DNA from: Frigoriglobus tundricola | Lineage (GTDB): Bacteria; Planctomycetota; Planctomycetia; Gemmatales; Gemmataceae | Direction of reading: 5' to 3' | Assembly (NCBI RefSeq): GCF_013128195.2 | Contig: NZ_CP053452.2 | Span: 2,480,001 to 2,544,000 of the forward strand | Length of the DNA: 64,000 nt | In this document: one piece after another, positions 34,530 to 44,198 of the stretch | Layout: each line of letters opens with the position of its first letter | Numbering within the stretch: position 1 is the stretch's first letter | The notes under the pieces: model-generated | The model's database searches: none | The model's input: the letters and a program-made list of their open reading frames with translations, nothing else | Told to the model about the DNA's origin: nothing | Made by a program: the position numbers and the translations under genes

Positions 34530-35557
34530 ATGACGACGTTCGCCAAGATCGGTGCCAACAAGTGCAACAGCCAGTTGTCCACCGGCCCGCGCACCATCGC
34601 GGGTACAGCCGGCGTTGCCCAGAACGCCATTAAGCACGGCATCTTCGCCGCGGTGCCCGTGCCCCCCGGCGAGTCCGCCGACGACCGGGAGGCGCATCGC
34701 GCCGGCGTAGTTGTTGCTCTCACTCCGGTCGGGTTACTGGAAGTGAATCGCGCGGAGCGGGCGGCGCTGGTGCTGTGGCGGCTCCAGCGGATGGCCCGGT
34801 ACGAGGCCGAGACGGTGGCGGCCGCAATCGAGGACGTGGACGTGCCCCCGCTCCCGCCGCCGAAAGACCTGGACCCGCCCCTCTTTCCCGCACCACGACA
34901 GAAGACCCGCGCGGACCAACCCCGGGACACCCGCGAGGAACTGCGGACCGCCGGGCGGGAAATGGCCAAAGTCGGCCCGGCACGGGACGCGTTCCGCACC
35001 GTGATGGAAGGCCCCGCGGACACGGTGGTCCCGTTCGCGGTCGCCGAGTCGACCCTGTGGCCGCGTGTTCGCGGGCCGAGACGTCCGCGGACCTGCCCGC
35101 CGACCCACCGGCGTTCGATTGCAAGACGTACCTGCGGAAGATCGGCGTGACCGAGACAGGCGCGGCGGGTGTGGGCTGGGCGCCGGAGCGAATCCAGCGC
35201 GGACTGGCCGTCTATGCGAAGCATGCGGGCGAACTACCCGAGCGGTTCCGGGAAGCGGTCGGACGGGAGCCGGAGCAGGGGACCGAGGAACTCACCCGGC
35301 AGGTCCGGCGCCTCGAACGTGAGGCCGCTGCGGTGGCTCGCCTGCTGGACGGGCGGACGGCGCGAACGCAGGCCGCGAAGTTGCTACCCAACGCCGGACG
35401 GGACGAGCGGATCGCCAAGTACGAGCGGCACCTGCACACACTCTTGACCTTAACACTTCACGAACTGGAACGACTTCAGGCCCGGCGCGAGGGCGAAGCG
35501 GTTTCGCCGCCGCAAGTGGCCGACGTAAACGTAGCTGTAGAAACCGCGCCGAAATGA
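34530..35557 (+). pseudogene. STGPRT-motif hypothetical protein, one frameshift
   Basis: Starts MTTFAKIGANKCNSQLSTGP: the N-terminal motif STGPRTxxG...NAxKHG (here STGPRTIAGTAGVAQNAIKH) is typical of short, often repeated proteins in planctomycetes and acidobacteria, frequently near mobile DNA. The frame continues to about 35045 (PFAVAESTLWPRV). The natural continuation (SADLPADPPAFDCKTYLRKI ... ELTRQVRRLEREAAAVARLL ... ERHLHTLLTLTLHELERLQA) is in another frame to 35557. The length is one base short of a multiple of three. The second half is a predicted coiled coil. Function unknown; read error or real decay both fit. Confidence 0.55.
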
Positions 35558-35747
35558 ATGTCGCGGTGGCTTTGTTTTGGCGAACACGCGTCCCGTTTGC
35601 GTTCCGTAATCGGCTCGGGTGCTTCAAAATCCGTTCGTGCCGTCTCCCGATTGCCGTTTAGACTTCAAGGCGTGTGATTCTGTGCAAAATCTCGCGCCGA
35701 GGCGCTTCGCTTGCGGTTGTTTGGCATCAGTTACCCTGAGGACCGTC

Positions 35748-36332
35748 ATGGGGGCGGACGAATTGAAGCCGGTTGAGGCATACACAGAGTATTTGCGCCT
35801 TCTCGCTCGACTCCATTTGGGTCCGCAACTCCGGGGTAAACTGGGCGCGTCTGACGTGGTGCAGCTGACCGTCCTCCAGGCGCACGCGAACCGCGGCCAG
35901 TTTCGCGGGCGGACCGAGGAAGAATGGATGGGGTGGCTCCGCGCCATTCTCAGAAACGTCCTGGTCGGCGCGCTGAGGGCGTACGGTACTGAGGCCCGGG
36001 ACGTCGGCCGGGAACGGGCGATCGGTGCCGGACTTGAGGCGTCCGCGTCTCGGGCCGAACAATGGCTCGCGGCCGATCAGACGTCCCCCAGCCAGCGGGC
36101 GTCCCGCCACGAGCAGTTAATTCGGCTCGCGGCCGCGCTGGCGCTGCTGCCCGATGACCAGCGCGAGGCGGTCGAGTTGCACCATTTGAAGGGGCACACC
36201 GTTGCCGAGGTCGGAGAACGGATGGGGCGGACGCGGGCCGCTGCGATGGGACTGATTTTCCGCGGGCTGGAGCGACTGCGCGAGCACCTCGACGAGGGGA
36301 ACGGCGATGGCGGAGGAGCGACCGGAGGCTGA
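35748..36332 (+). CDS. ECF-type sigma factor (kinase-linked planctomycete group)
   Basis: 194 residues from MGADELKPVEAYTEYLRLLA; the longer in-frame extension to 35619 lacks family features. Region 2 reads LRGKLGASDVVQLTVLQAHA and EEEWMGWLRAILRNVLVGAL. Region 4 reads LAALALLPDDQREAVELHHL, then TVAEVGERMGRTRAAAMGLI FRGLERLREHL. The S/D-V-V-Q and GWLRxILRN patterns are those of planctomycete ECF groups encoded with Ser/Thr kinases. The next gene is such a kinase and overlaps its 3' end by 26 bp. They probably form a kinase-controlled sigma module. Confidence 0.88.
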   Translation: MGADELKPVEAYTEYLRLLARLHLGPQLRGKLGASDVVQLTVLQAHANRGQFRGRTEEEWMGWLRAILRNVLVGALRAYGTEARDVGRERAIGAGLEASASRAEQWLAADQTSPSQRASRHEQLIRLAAALALLPDDQREAVELHHLKGHTVAEVGERMGRTRAAAMGLIFRGLERLREHLDEGNGDGGGATGG

Positions 36333-38595
36333 CCGCGACGACCGGTTGAACGAGATCCTTCTCGCGTACGTTGAGGCCGTCGAACGGGGTGAGGCCCCGG
36401 ACCTCAAGCCGGTGCTCGACGCGCACCCGGAGCACGCCGCACGACTGACCGCGTTCTTCGCCACACGAGATCGCCTCGACCGCGTTGCGGCCCCGCTCCG
36501 CGCCATCGCCGGAGCGGACTCGCGGCGGGCCCGGGATCCGGACCTTGGTGCGACGGGGTTCGCGCCCCCACCCGCTCCGGGCCGACCGGCCCCCGGTGCC
36601 GAGATCGGCCGCGTCGGTGATTTCCGCCTGATCCGCGAGGTCGGGCGCGGCGGGATGGGAGTGGTGTACGAGGCCGAACAGGTGTCGCTGCGCCGTCGGG
36701 TGGCGCTGAAGGTGCTGCCGTTTGCCGCCGCCATCGATCCGCGCCACCTCCAGCGGTTCCGGAACGAGGCACAAGCCGCCGCTCAACTCCATCACACACA
36801 CATTGTCCCGGTGTTCGCGGTCGGGGCCGAGGGCGGGGTTCACTTCTACGCCATGCAGTTCATCGACGGACAGAGCCTCGCCCAGTTGCTGGCCGACCTA
36901 CGCCGGGCCGGAGGGCGCTCCCGATCAGCGCACTCACCCGGCGGGCCGCCGGGCTCGTCAGAGGTTCACCTGGAACCGACCGGGGCCGCCGACCGGACGG
37001 CACGAGGGCCGCAGCCCACGGGGGCGATCCCATCTGCCGCGATCTCGGCGGAGCGCGCCGCGCGGAGGCGCGACTACTTCCGCCGGGTCGCCGATCTCAT
37101 TCGGCAGGCGGCAGACGCCCTGGAGTACGCCCATCAGGTCGGGGTCGTGCACCGCGACATCAAGCCCGCGAACTTGTTGCTCGACGCGACCGGTCGGCTC
37201 TGGGTGGCCGACTTCGGGCTCGCCCAGATCCGCAACGACGTCGGGCTCACGGCCACCGGCGAACTGGTCGGGACCGTCCGGTACATGAGCCCCGAGCAGG
37301 CACTCGGGACGCCGGGGCTGGTGGACCATCGGAGCGACATCTACTCGCTGGGCGCCTCCCTCTACGAGCTGCTCACCTTGTCACCCGTGTTTACCGGCGA
37401 GGACAGTCGGGGGGTGCTCCATCGACTCGCCGAGGAAGAGCCCAGCGCCCCCCGCACGCTGGACCGAGCGATCCCGGCCGAGTTGGAAACCATCGTCTTG
37501 AAGGCGATCGCCAAGGGGCCGGCCGACCGCTACGCCTCCGCCCAGGAGTTCGCCGCCGATCTCCAACGGTTCCTCAACGACCGCCCCATCCTGGCCCGTC
37601 GGCCGACGCTGGCGGACCGGGCGACGAAGTGGGTGCGCCGGCACCGCGGCACGGCCCTGGCCGCGGTCCTGGTTCTGCTCCTCGTTTCCGCGGGGCTGGC
37701 GGTGAGCACGGCGGTCATCGTCCGAGAGCACGCCGGCACGAAGGCGGCCCTCGGGCGCGAGCGGGACGCGAACGAGCGCGAGCGGGAGCGCGCCCGTGAG
37801 GCGGCCGAGCAGCGCGCCGCGGCCGAGGACAACTACCTCCGGACCCGACGGGCGGTCGACCTGTTCGTCGAACTCAGTGACGAGGAGGCACTCGACTTCC
37901 CGCCGCTCGCGCCCCTCCGGCAGCGGCTGTTGGAGGCCGCGGTTGCGTACTACCAGGAGCTCAGTGACCGCCGCGAGGACGCCGCGCTGCGGAAGGGGCT
38001 CGATGCGAGTCTGGTTCGGCTCGCCCGACTGCGGGAGGAGCTGGACGCCTTCAACGAGGTCAACACGGTCCTGCTGCTCGACCAGCCGGCGGTCCAGACC
38101 GAACTCAAACTCACGCCGGATCAGGTGGGCCGACTGGCCCCGGTGCTCGACCGCCTCTGGGCACAACTGCGGGCCCCGGTGCCGGGTCAGAAGAACGGCC
38201 CGCGGCGGCAGGTTGCCGACCTGGTCGCCGCGCTGCGCCGAGAGGTCGGGGCCGTGGTGACCGCGGCCCAGGATCGTCGGCTGCGGGAGCTGTTCTTCCA
38301 GTTGCCCGGACCGCACGTCTTCGGCACCGCCCTCCTCGATGCCCTCGGGTTGACCGATCAACAGAAAAGAGAGGTCCGGCGGATCCACACCGAGGCGATG
38401 CACGCGTCGATGCGCCCGCCGGACGACTCACGCGAGGACAGGTACGACCGCTTCGACGAGGCGTGGCGGGAAGCGAACGCGCGGATCGTCGCGCTCCTCA
38501 CACCTCCCCAGCGCGCGCGATTGGCCGAGATGACCGGCGCGCCGGCGCCCAGCGGCATCCACCTCCCGCGCCCCTCGGCCCAGGCCCGGAAATGA
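36307..38595 (+). CDS. Membrane Hanks-type serine/threonine kinase, sigma-linked
   Basis: 762 residues. Kinase domain about 105-440: IREVGRGGMGVVYEAEQVSL, RVALKVLPFAAAI (Lys), GVVHRDIKPANLLLDATGRL, VADFGLAQI (DFG) and VGTVRYMSPEQAL. It carries a roughly 70-residue insert in the C-lobe after MQFIDGQSLAQLL (Gly/Ser/Arg-rich, about 205-255). One membrane helix, TALAAVLVLLLVSAGLAVST, at about 450-470 is followed by a coiled coil (ERERERAREAAEQRAAAEDN). The extracytoplasmic region carries two DQxGRLxPVLDRLW-like and LTDQQKREVRRIHTEAM segments that resemble Spy/periplasmic helical repeats. It overlaps the ECF sigma gene; GAGGGG precedes the ATG by seven bases. Confidence 0.9.
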   Translation: MAEERPEADRDDRLNEILLAYVEAVERGEAPDLKPVLDAHPEHAARLTAFFATRDRLDRVAAPLRAIAGADSRRARDPDLGATGFAPPPAPGRPAPGAEIGRVGDFRLIREVGRGGMGVVYEAEQVSLRRRVALKVLPFAAAIDPRHLQRFRNEAQAAAQLHHTHIVPVFAVGAEGGVHFYAMQFIDGQSLAQLLADLRRAGGRSRSAHSPGGPPGSSEVHLEPTGAADRTARGPQPTGAIPSAAISAERAARRRDYFRRVADLIRQAADALEYAHQVGVVHRDIKPANLLLDATGRLWVADFGLAQIRNDVGLTATGELVGTVRYMSPEQALGTPGLVDHRSDIYSLGASLYELLTLSPVFTGEDSRGVLHRLAEEEPSAPRTLDRAIPAELETIVLKAIAKGPADRYASAQEFAADLQRFLNDRPILARRPTLADRATKWVRRHRGTALAAVLVLLLVSAGLAVSTAVIVREHAGTKAALGRERDANERERERAREAAEQRAAAEDNYLRTRRAVDLFVELSDEEALDFPPLAPLRQRLLEAAVAYYQELSDRREDAALRKGLDASLVRLARLREELDAFNEVNTVLLLDQPAVQTELKLTPDQVGRLAPVLDRLWAQLRAPVPGQKNGPRRQVADLVAALRREVGAVVTAAQDRRLRELFFQLPGPHVFGTALLDALGLTDQQKREVRRIHTEAMHASMRPPDDSREDRYDRFDEAWREANARIVALLTPPQRARLAEMTGAPAPSGIHLPRPSAQARK

Positions 38596-38757
38596 CGCCG
38601 CACCGGGCATAACACCGGGCGCATTTCCGCCGACTCACCGATCCGCACTCGCGCAACTCGTACACCTGGCGCTTCACACCTCGCGCCGCCGCATCACTTC
38701 GCGAACGGGACCAGGGCGGCACAACCGGTGCCGTCCAGCCCCGAACGAGGTGTTACG

Positions 38758-38874
38758 ATGACGACCTTCCTGGTGGTCGGCCGTTTTCTCGCGGTCGTGG
38801 CCGCCGTGCGCGGGTTGCAATTGCGGCTTCGGCCGACGGGTCCGGAGTTCTACCGAGCCCGGAACCCGAGTTGA
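38758..38874 (+). CDS. 38-residue hydrophobic small protein
   Basis: ATG at 38758 with GAGG seven bases upstream; MTTFLVVGRFLAVVAAVRGL then QLRLRPTGPEFYRARNPS. It is a short hydrophobic start with a basic tail, possibly a membrane-associated small protein. It is the only supported frame in the 38.6-39.1 kb gap. The call rests on RBS and composition only. Confidence 0.3.
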   Translation: MTTFLVVGRFLAVVAAVRGLQLRLRPTGPEFYRARNPS

Positions 38875-39107
38875 CAGCAGAAGCTGCGGTTCCCGGCGCC
38901 ATGCGGGAACGCCCACGGCGTGCCCCCCCCGCTACGGGAACCTCTACACACGTCCGCAGCGAGCCGCTCTTCAAACGGCAGAGTAACCGCCGCTTGACCC
39001 GTTCGGGAAATATTGTCTGACCGCGCGCTTCACTCCGCACTCCGCGGCATCTCCCCTCCAACAGAAGCCCATGGCGGCGCCGCACGTCGACTTCGGGAGG
39101 GCAGAAC

Positions 39108-39557
39108 GTGCCCCTTACAGAACAGTCACGAGCCCATGTACGCGGCGCGCGAAGAGCCGATCTGTGGCGGCTCGCGCGGGTCGGCCTTGCGATCTTTTTT
39201 GTCGCCGCCGGCACCGCCAGGACCGTCGCGCCGCCGGTCGACCCACTCGCGCCGGCCGGGGCGAGCCGAATGCTCCTGGCGGCGTTGGAGATCGGGGGCG
39301 GGTTGTTGCTGTTCGTTCCCCAACTGGCAACGGTCGGGGCCGCGGTTCTCGCCGCCGCGAGCGGCGCGCTCGGCCTGGCCCTCATCACGGCCGTGAACGG
39401 ACCGCCCGCCTGGCCGGTCCTGTTGATCGCGCTGGCGCTGGTGGCGGTCGGGTACGCCTGTCGGCCCGGCGCTCGGGCTCGCGCCCGACTCGAACGCGCG
39501 ATCGACCGGTTCATGAACCTCCACGAGACCCGAGCACGGAGAGGCAGTTGTGACTAA
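39108..39557 (+). CDS. DoxX-like membrane protein
   Basis: 149 residues with four hydrophobic helices: VGLAIFFVAAGTARTVAPPV, RMLLAALEIGGGLLLFVPQL, VGAAVLAAASGALGLALITA and WPVLLIALALVAVGYACRPG. Number and spacing fit the DoxX/DoxD-like family (small inner-membrane proteins linked to respiratory or redox functions), with a cytosolic basic C-terminus. Its last codons overlap the GTG start of the RND adaptor gene, so it heads the efflux operon. Role in efflux unknown. Confidence 0.7.
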   Translation: MPLTEQSRAHVRGARRADLWRLARVGLAIFFVAAGTARTVAPPVDPLAPAGASRMLLAALEIGGGLLLFVPQLATVGAAVLAAASGALGLALITAVNGPPAWPVLLIALALVAVGYACRPGARARARLERAIDRFMNLHETRARRGSCD

Positions 39558-40938
39558 ACGGAAAGGACTGTTCGGCGCGGTGGTGGCGGCCGTTGTGGTG
39601 GTCGGGGTTGCGGTCGGGGGACTGGCCCTCGGGCCGCCGGGCGGTCCCCCCAAGGGGCGGCCGGTAGGACCGCCGGGGCCGGCCGGGGGCGGCCCGAACG
39701 GCGTTCGGGGCACCGATCCGGTGGTGGTCACGCTGGAGGCGACCGTTGCCCGGCCCGTTCAGCGGACGGTGTCCGTCGTCGGTTCGCTCTACGGGCGCGA
39801 AGAGGTGTCCGTGTCACCCAAGGCCGAGGGCCGGGTCCGGTGGGTCCGCCACGACGTCGGGGACGAGGTGGCACCCGGCGCGGTGCTCGCCGAACTCGAT
39901 CCCACGGATGCGGAATTCGCCATCGCCGAGGCCCAGAAGGGCCTGGACCTGGAACTCGCGAAGCTCGGGATGAAGGAGCCGCCCGGTGGCGCGTTCGACA
40001 TCACCACCCTGCCCGCGGTGGCCCGCGCACTGGCCCGCGAGCGGCTCACCGAGGCGAAGCACCGACGCCAAGTGAACTCCCGAACGAGCGGGGTGGGGTC
40101 GGAAGAGGACTTCGCCCAGGCGGAGTACGACTACCGCGATGCCAAGGAGGCTTCCCGCCAGGCCAAGTTCGACGCCGAAACGACCCTGGCCGCCGTCCGC
40201 CAGCGATTGGCCGTCCTGGACACCGCCCGGCAACGGCTCAAGGACACGCGCATCTGTGCGCCGCCCCTGGCCCCCCCCACTCCGGTTGGCCCCTCCGACG
40301 GAACAAGCCCGGGCCGGAATTCGGCCGGGGAGCCGGTTAACTACCTCGTTGCCCAGCGGACCGTCTCCGAGGGTGAAATGGTCCGTTCGATGGCGGGCGG
40401 TCTGTTTCGGCTGGTGGCGGCCGACGCGCTCAAGCTCCAGGCCGCCGTACCGGAACGATACCTCGGCGAAGTCAAGGTCGGGCAGCGCGTCGAGATCCGG
40501 GTCGAGGCGTTCCCGCGGGCCGTGTTCCCGGGGGCGGTGGCCCGCGTGAACCCGACGGTGGACCGGGCGAACCGGACGTTCCAGATCGAAGTCGCGGCCC
40601 CCAACCCGAACCGGCGCCTCGCCCCCGGCTGCTTTGCCAAGGCGGAAATACGGACCCGACTCGACCCGGACGCCGTGCTGGTACCCGAGGAAGCGCTGGT
40701 CCAGTACGCCGGGGTAACGAAGGTGTTCACGGTCCGCGGGGACAAGGCCGTTGCGGTCGCCGTCCGGTCGCTCGACGGGCGGGTCGAGATCGGGGCGGCC
40801 GGGCGGTCACGGTTCCTGGTGGAAGTGGCTAGCGAACTGCGCGCCGGCGACCGGGTGGTTACGACGGGCCAGACCAAACTGACGGACGGCGCACCGGTCC
40901 GCCTGCGCGGCGAACCCGAAAAGGAGGTCCGGCCGTGA
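39550..40938 (+). CDS. RND efflux periplasmic adaptor (membrane fusion protein)
   Basis: 462 residues; GTG start overlapping the upstream gene. An N-terminal anchor (GLFGAVVAAVVVVGVAVGGL) is followed by a Pro/Gly-rich spacer (LGPPGGPPKGRPVGPPGPAG). The HlyD-type core follows: first lipoyl half RTVSVVGSLYGREEVSVSPK, GDEVAPGAVLAELDP, and a helical hairpin (about 125-225). The second half is VAQRTVSEGEMVRSMAGGLF, the beta-barrel LQAAVPERYLGEVKVGQRVE, and a membrane-proximal domain with ADRVVTTGQ-like GDRVVTTGQTKLTDGAPVRL. It links the RND pump to an outer-membrane channel. The pump gene overlaps by 4 bp. No channel (TolC-like) gene is in the window. Confidence 0.9.
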   Translation: MTKRKGLFGAVVAAVVVVGVAVGGLALGPPGGPPKGRPVGPPGPAGGGPNGVRGTDPVVVTLEATVARPVQRTVSVVGSLYGREEVSVSPKAEGRVRWVRHDVGDEVAPGAVLAELDPTDAEFAIAEAQKGLDLELAKLGMKEPPGGAFDITTLPAVARALARERLTEAKHRRQVNSRTSGVGSEEDFAQAEYDYRDAKEASRQAKFDAETTLAAVRQRLAVLDTARQRLKDTRICAPPLAPPTPVGPSDGTSPGRNSAGEPVNYLVAQRTVSEGEMVRSMAGGLFRLVAADALKLQAAVPERYLGEVKVGQRVEIRVEAFPRAVFPGAVARVNPTVDRANRTFQIEVAAPNPNRRLAPGCFAKAEIRTRLDPDAVLVPEEALVQYAGVTKVFTVRGDKAVAVAVRSLDGRVEIGAAGRSRFLVEVASELRAGDRVVTTGQTKLTDGAPVRLRGEPEKEVRP

Positions 40939-43900
40939 GCGTTTGGGACATTTGCATCCGCCGGCCGGTGTTCACGGTCATGATCGTGGCCGCCCCGGTC
41001 GTGCTCGGCCTGGCCGCCCTCGGCCGCCTCGGGATCGACCTGATGCCGAGCGTCGATTTCGCCACCGTGACCGTCTCCACCTCCTACCCCGGTGCGAGCG
41101 CGGAAGAGGTGGAGGCGTCCGTCACCAAGCCCATCGAGGAGGCGGTCAACACCCTCGGCGGGATCGACGAGCTGAGGTCCACGAGCAAGGAGGGCATGTC
41201 CGCGGTGACGGTCCAGTTCGAACTGAGTAAGAACGGGGCGGTCGCGGCCTACGAGGTGGAGTCCAAGATCCGGGCCACCATCAGTCAGCTCCCCACTGGC
41301 GCCCAGACCCCGGTCGTCAGCAAGGTGGATCCGGACTCGTCCCCGGTCGTCACGGTGGCCGTGTACGGCAACCGCGACCCCCGCGAGGTGACCGAGCTCG
41401 CCCGCAAGAAGCTCAAGGAGGAGCTGGAAACGCTCGACGGGGTCGGCTCCGTCACGCTCATCGGCGGGCGGCGGCGGGCGGTGCAGGTGGTGATCGACCC
41501 GGACCGGCTCGCCGGGTACGAGAACCTGACCGTCGAAGACGTCCGGCAGGCGGTCCTCCGGGGGAACAAAGAGCTGCCCGGCGGCCGGATCGATCGGGGG
41601 CGGTCCGAACTGACGCTGCGCACCATCGGCCGGGTCGGCAAGCCGGCCGAGTTCGAGGGGCTGATCATCACCGACCGGGGCGGGCAGCCGGTTCGGATTC
41701 GCGACGTCGGCCGGGTGGAGGACTCCTACGAGGAGCCGCGGACCCTGAGCCGCCTGTGGTCGCGCGACCGGCACGCCGCGGACGGGGGCGGCGAGGCCGC
41801 CGTCTGCCTGTACGTCCAGAAGCAGTCCGGGACCAACACCGTGGCGGTCGTCGACGCCGTGAAGCGCCGATTGGCGGACCTCGAACCGCAGCTACCGGAC
41901 GACATCCGCGTCGAGGTGATCCGCGACCAGTCCCGGTTCATCAAGAGCTCGATCGGTGAAGTGAAGACGCACCTGGTGCTGGCGGCGGTGCTCGTCAGCC
42001 TGACGATCCTCCTGTTCATCCGCGACTGGCGGACCACGCTCATCGCGACGGTCGCCATCCCCACGTCGATGGTCGGCACCTTCGCGTTCATGAGCTGGAT
42101 GGGGTTCACCCTGAACAACATGACCATGCTCGGGCTGATCCTCGCGGTCGGAATCGTCGTCGACGACGCCGTGGTCGTCCACGAGAACATTTTCCGGCAC
42201 ATGGAGGAGTACGGGCGCAGCGCCCGCGCGGCCGCGTCGGCGGCGACGAAGGAGATCTCCCTGGCCGTGGTGGCGACCACCCTGTCGCTGCTCGTGATCT
42301 TCGCCCCGATCGTCTTCATGGGCGGGCGGCCCGGCCGGTTCTTCGGCAGCTTCGGGTACGTGGTTGCGTTCTCGGTGCTGCTGAGCCTGTGCGTGTCGCT
42401 CACCATGACCCCGATGCTCTGTTCCCGGTTCCTGAAGCGCCCCGAAGGGGCCCGGAGCAAGGACGGGGCGGGGTGGCGGCTGGTCGCGGGCGCTTATACG
42501 GCCGTCCTCGGCTGGTCCCTCCGGCACCGGTGGGCGGTGGTTCTCATCTCCGTGGGCGTTCTGGCGTCGACCCCGGTCACCATGAGCCGGCTCGGGTTCG
42601 ACTTCATGCCGCAAGACGACCAGAGCGAATTCGAGGTGTCCATCACCCTGCCCGAAGGGTACTCCCTGGACCGGGCGGACGAGGCGTTCGGCGAGGTCGA
42701 CCGCCGCCTCCGCGAGTTGCGGGGGGTCGAACTGACCTACACGGTCATCGGTGACACGACCGGCAACAACAGCCGCGGCGAAGGTGAGGTGACCAAGGGG
42801 ACGCTCTACGTCCGCATCACCGACCTGAAGCGGCGCGACTATTCGCAGTTCGACGTCATGAACGACGCCCGCGCGGTGCTGGTCGAGTACCCGGACCTGA
42901 AAGCATCGGTGCAAGAATCGGCCGCGATCTCGGCGGCCGGTTTGCGGCAGGTGATGATCGACGTGAACCTGCGCGGCCCCGACATGAACAAGCTCCAGCA
43001 GTACTCCGACGAAATCGCCGACTGGATGCGCGCCCACGGCGGGTACATCGACGTGGACACCAGCCTGGGGGCCCGCAAGCCGGAGCTGCGGATGCGACCG
43101 GACCGGGAACGGATGTCGGACCTGGGGGTGTCGCCGGCCACGGTCGGGAGCACCGCGAACGTACTGGTCGGCGGGGAGCTGCTGTCGAGTTACAAGGAGC
43201 TCGACGAGACCTACGACGTGTGGCTGCGGGCCGAGCTGGGCGGGCGCCGGAACGAGGACGGGATCGGGCGGTTGACCGTGCCCTCGACCAAGGCGCCGAG
43301 CGGGGTGACACAACTCGGCAACGTGGTCCGGTTCGAGGCCGCACGCGGCCCCGCCACCATCGAGCGCATGTCCCGCCAGCGGCAGGTGGTGGTGTCGGCC
43401 AACCTGGCCGACGGGTTCTCTCTGGGCACGGGCGTGTCGGAGCTGACCGAGCACCTGCGGTCGAAGGGGATGCCGGCCGAGTACTCGTTCGAGTTCACCG
43501 GCCGGGCGAAGGTGATGAAGGAGACGGACAACCAGTTCGGCTCGGCGTTCCTGTTGGCGTTCGTGTTCATGTACATGGTACTGGCCGCCCAGTTCGAGAG
43601 CCTGGTTCACCCGATCAGCATCCTGGCGGCGCTACCGCTGGTGATCCCGTGCGCGCTCGTGTCGCTGGTGCTGCTCGGCTCGAACCTGGAACTGTACTCG
43701 ATCATCGGTCTGCTGATGCTGGTCGGAATCGTCAAGAAGAACGGCATCCTCCAGATCGATTACACGAACCAGCTCCGCGCCGGGGGCCGGCCCCGCGACG
43801 CGGCCATTCTGGAGGCGAACCGGACCCGGTTGCGGCCGATCCTGATGACCACGGTCATGCTGGTGGCGGCGATGGTCCCGATGGCGCTGGGCGAGGGCCC

Positions 43901-44120
43901 GGGGGCCGCGGCCCGGGCCGGGATGGCGAAGCTCATCATCGGCGGCCAGTCGCTCTCGCTCCTGCTCACCCTGCTGGTCACCCCGGTGGCGTACTCGCTG
44001 TTCGACGACTTCGGCCGGTGGCTCGGCCGGGTCTTCCGATCGGAACCGAAGGACGCCACCGAACGCGCGCCCGAGGCCCCCCCCAGCTCAGGTACAGCTG
44101 TGGCCGGTGAGGTGGGATAG
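40935..44120 (+). CDS. RND multidrug/solute efflux permease (AcrB/HAE1-type)
   Basis: 1,061 residues, full family length. N-terminal SVWDICIRRPVFTVMIVAAP, porter region YPGASAEEVEASVTKPIEEA, then the first membrane block. It carries the proton-relay pair in AVGIVVDDAVVVHENIFRHM (two Asp in TM4), and MTPMLCSRFLKRPEG after TM6. The second half repeats the layout (YMVLAAQFESLVHPISILAA; IIGLLMLVGIVKKNGILQID; TVMLVAAMVPMALGEGPGAA). A proton-driven trimeric inner-membrane pump; substrate cannot be read from the sequence. Operon with the adaptor and DoxX-like gene. Confidence 0.93.
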   Translation: MSVWDICIRRPVFTVMIVAAPVVLGLAALGRLGIDLMPSVDFATVTVSTSYPGASAEEVEASVTKPIEEAVNTLGGIDELRSTSKEGMSAVTVQFELSKNGAVAAYEVESKIRATISQLPTGAQTPVVSKVDPDSSPVVTVAVYGNRDPREVTELARKKLKEELETLDGVGSVTLIGGRRRAVQVVIDPDRLAGYENLTVEDVRQAVLRGNKELPGGRIDRGRSELTLRTIGRVGKPAEFEGLIITDRGGQPVRIRDVGRVEDSYEEPRTLSRLWSRDRHAADGGGEAAVCLYVQKQSGTNTVAVVDAVKRRLADLEPQLPDDIRVEVIRDQSRFIKSSIGEVKTHLVLAAVLVSLTILLFIRDWRTTLIATVAIPTSMVGTFAFMSWMGFTLNNMTMLGLILAVGIVVDDAVVVHENIFRHMEEYGRSARAAASAATKEISLAVVATTLSLLVIFAPIVFMGGRPGRFFGSFGYVVAFSVLLSLCVSLTMTPMLCSRFLKRPEGARSKDGAGWRLVAGAYTAVLGWSLRHRWAVVLISVGVLASTPVTMSRLGFDFMPQDDQSEFEVSITLPEGYSLDRADEAFGEVDRRLRELRGVELTYTVIGDTTGNNSRGEGEVTKGTLYVRITDLKRRDYSQFDVMNDARAVLVEYPDLKASVQESAAISAAGLRQVMIDVNLRGPDMNKLQQYSDEIADWMRAHGGYIDVDTSLGARKPELRMRPDRERMSDLGVSPATVGSTANVLVGGELLSSYKELDETYDVWLRAELGGRRNEDGIGRLTVPSTKAPSGVTQLGNVVRFEAARGPATIERMSRQRQVVVSANLADGFSLGTGVSELTEHLRSKGMPAEYSFEFTGRAKVMKETDNQFGSAFLLAFVFMYMVLAAQFESLVHPISILAALPLVIPCALVSLVLLGSNLELYSIIGLLMLVGIVKKNGILQIDYTNQLRAGGRPRDAAILEANRTRLRPILMTTVMLVAAMVPMALGEGPGAAARAGMAKLIIGGQSLSLLLTLLVTPVAYSLFDDFGRWLGRVFRSEPKDATERAPEAPPSSGTAVAGEVG

Positions 44121-44137
44121 GCGAAACTTGCAGGTGC

Positions 44138-44157
44138 CCAGGGGTTGAAGCCCCTGG
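44138..44157. terminator. CCAGGGG/CCCCTGG hairpin between RND and GT39 genes
   Basis: Seven-base arms 44138-44144 and 44151-44157 with loop TTGAAG, 18 bp after the RND stop. This short hairpin could weaken read-through into the glycosyltransferase genes. No T-run follows, so it is a weak or non-classical terminator. Confidence 0.35.
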
Positions 44158-44198
44158 CACTGTTGGAACTTGGAACTAACGCGGAAAGGACCGGGGTG

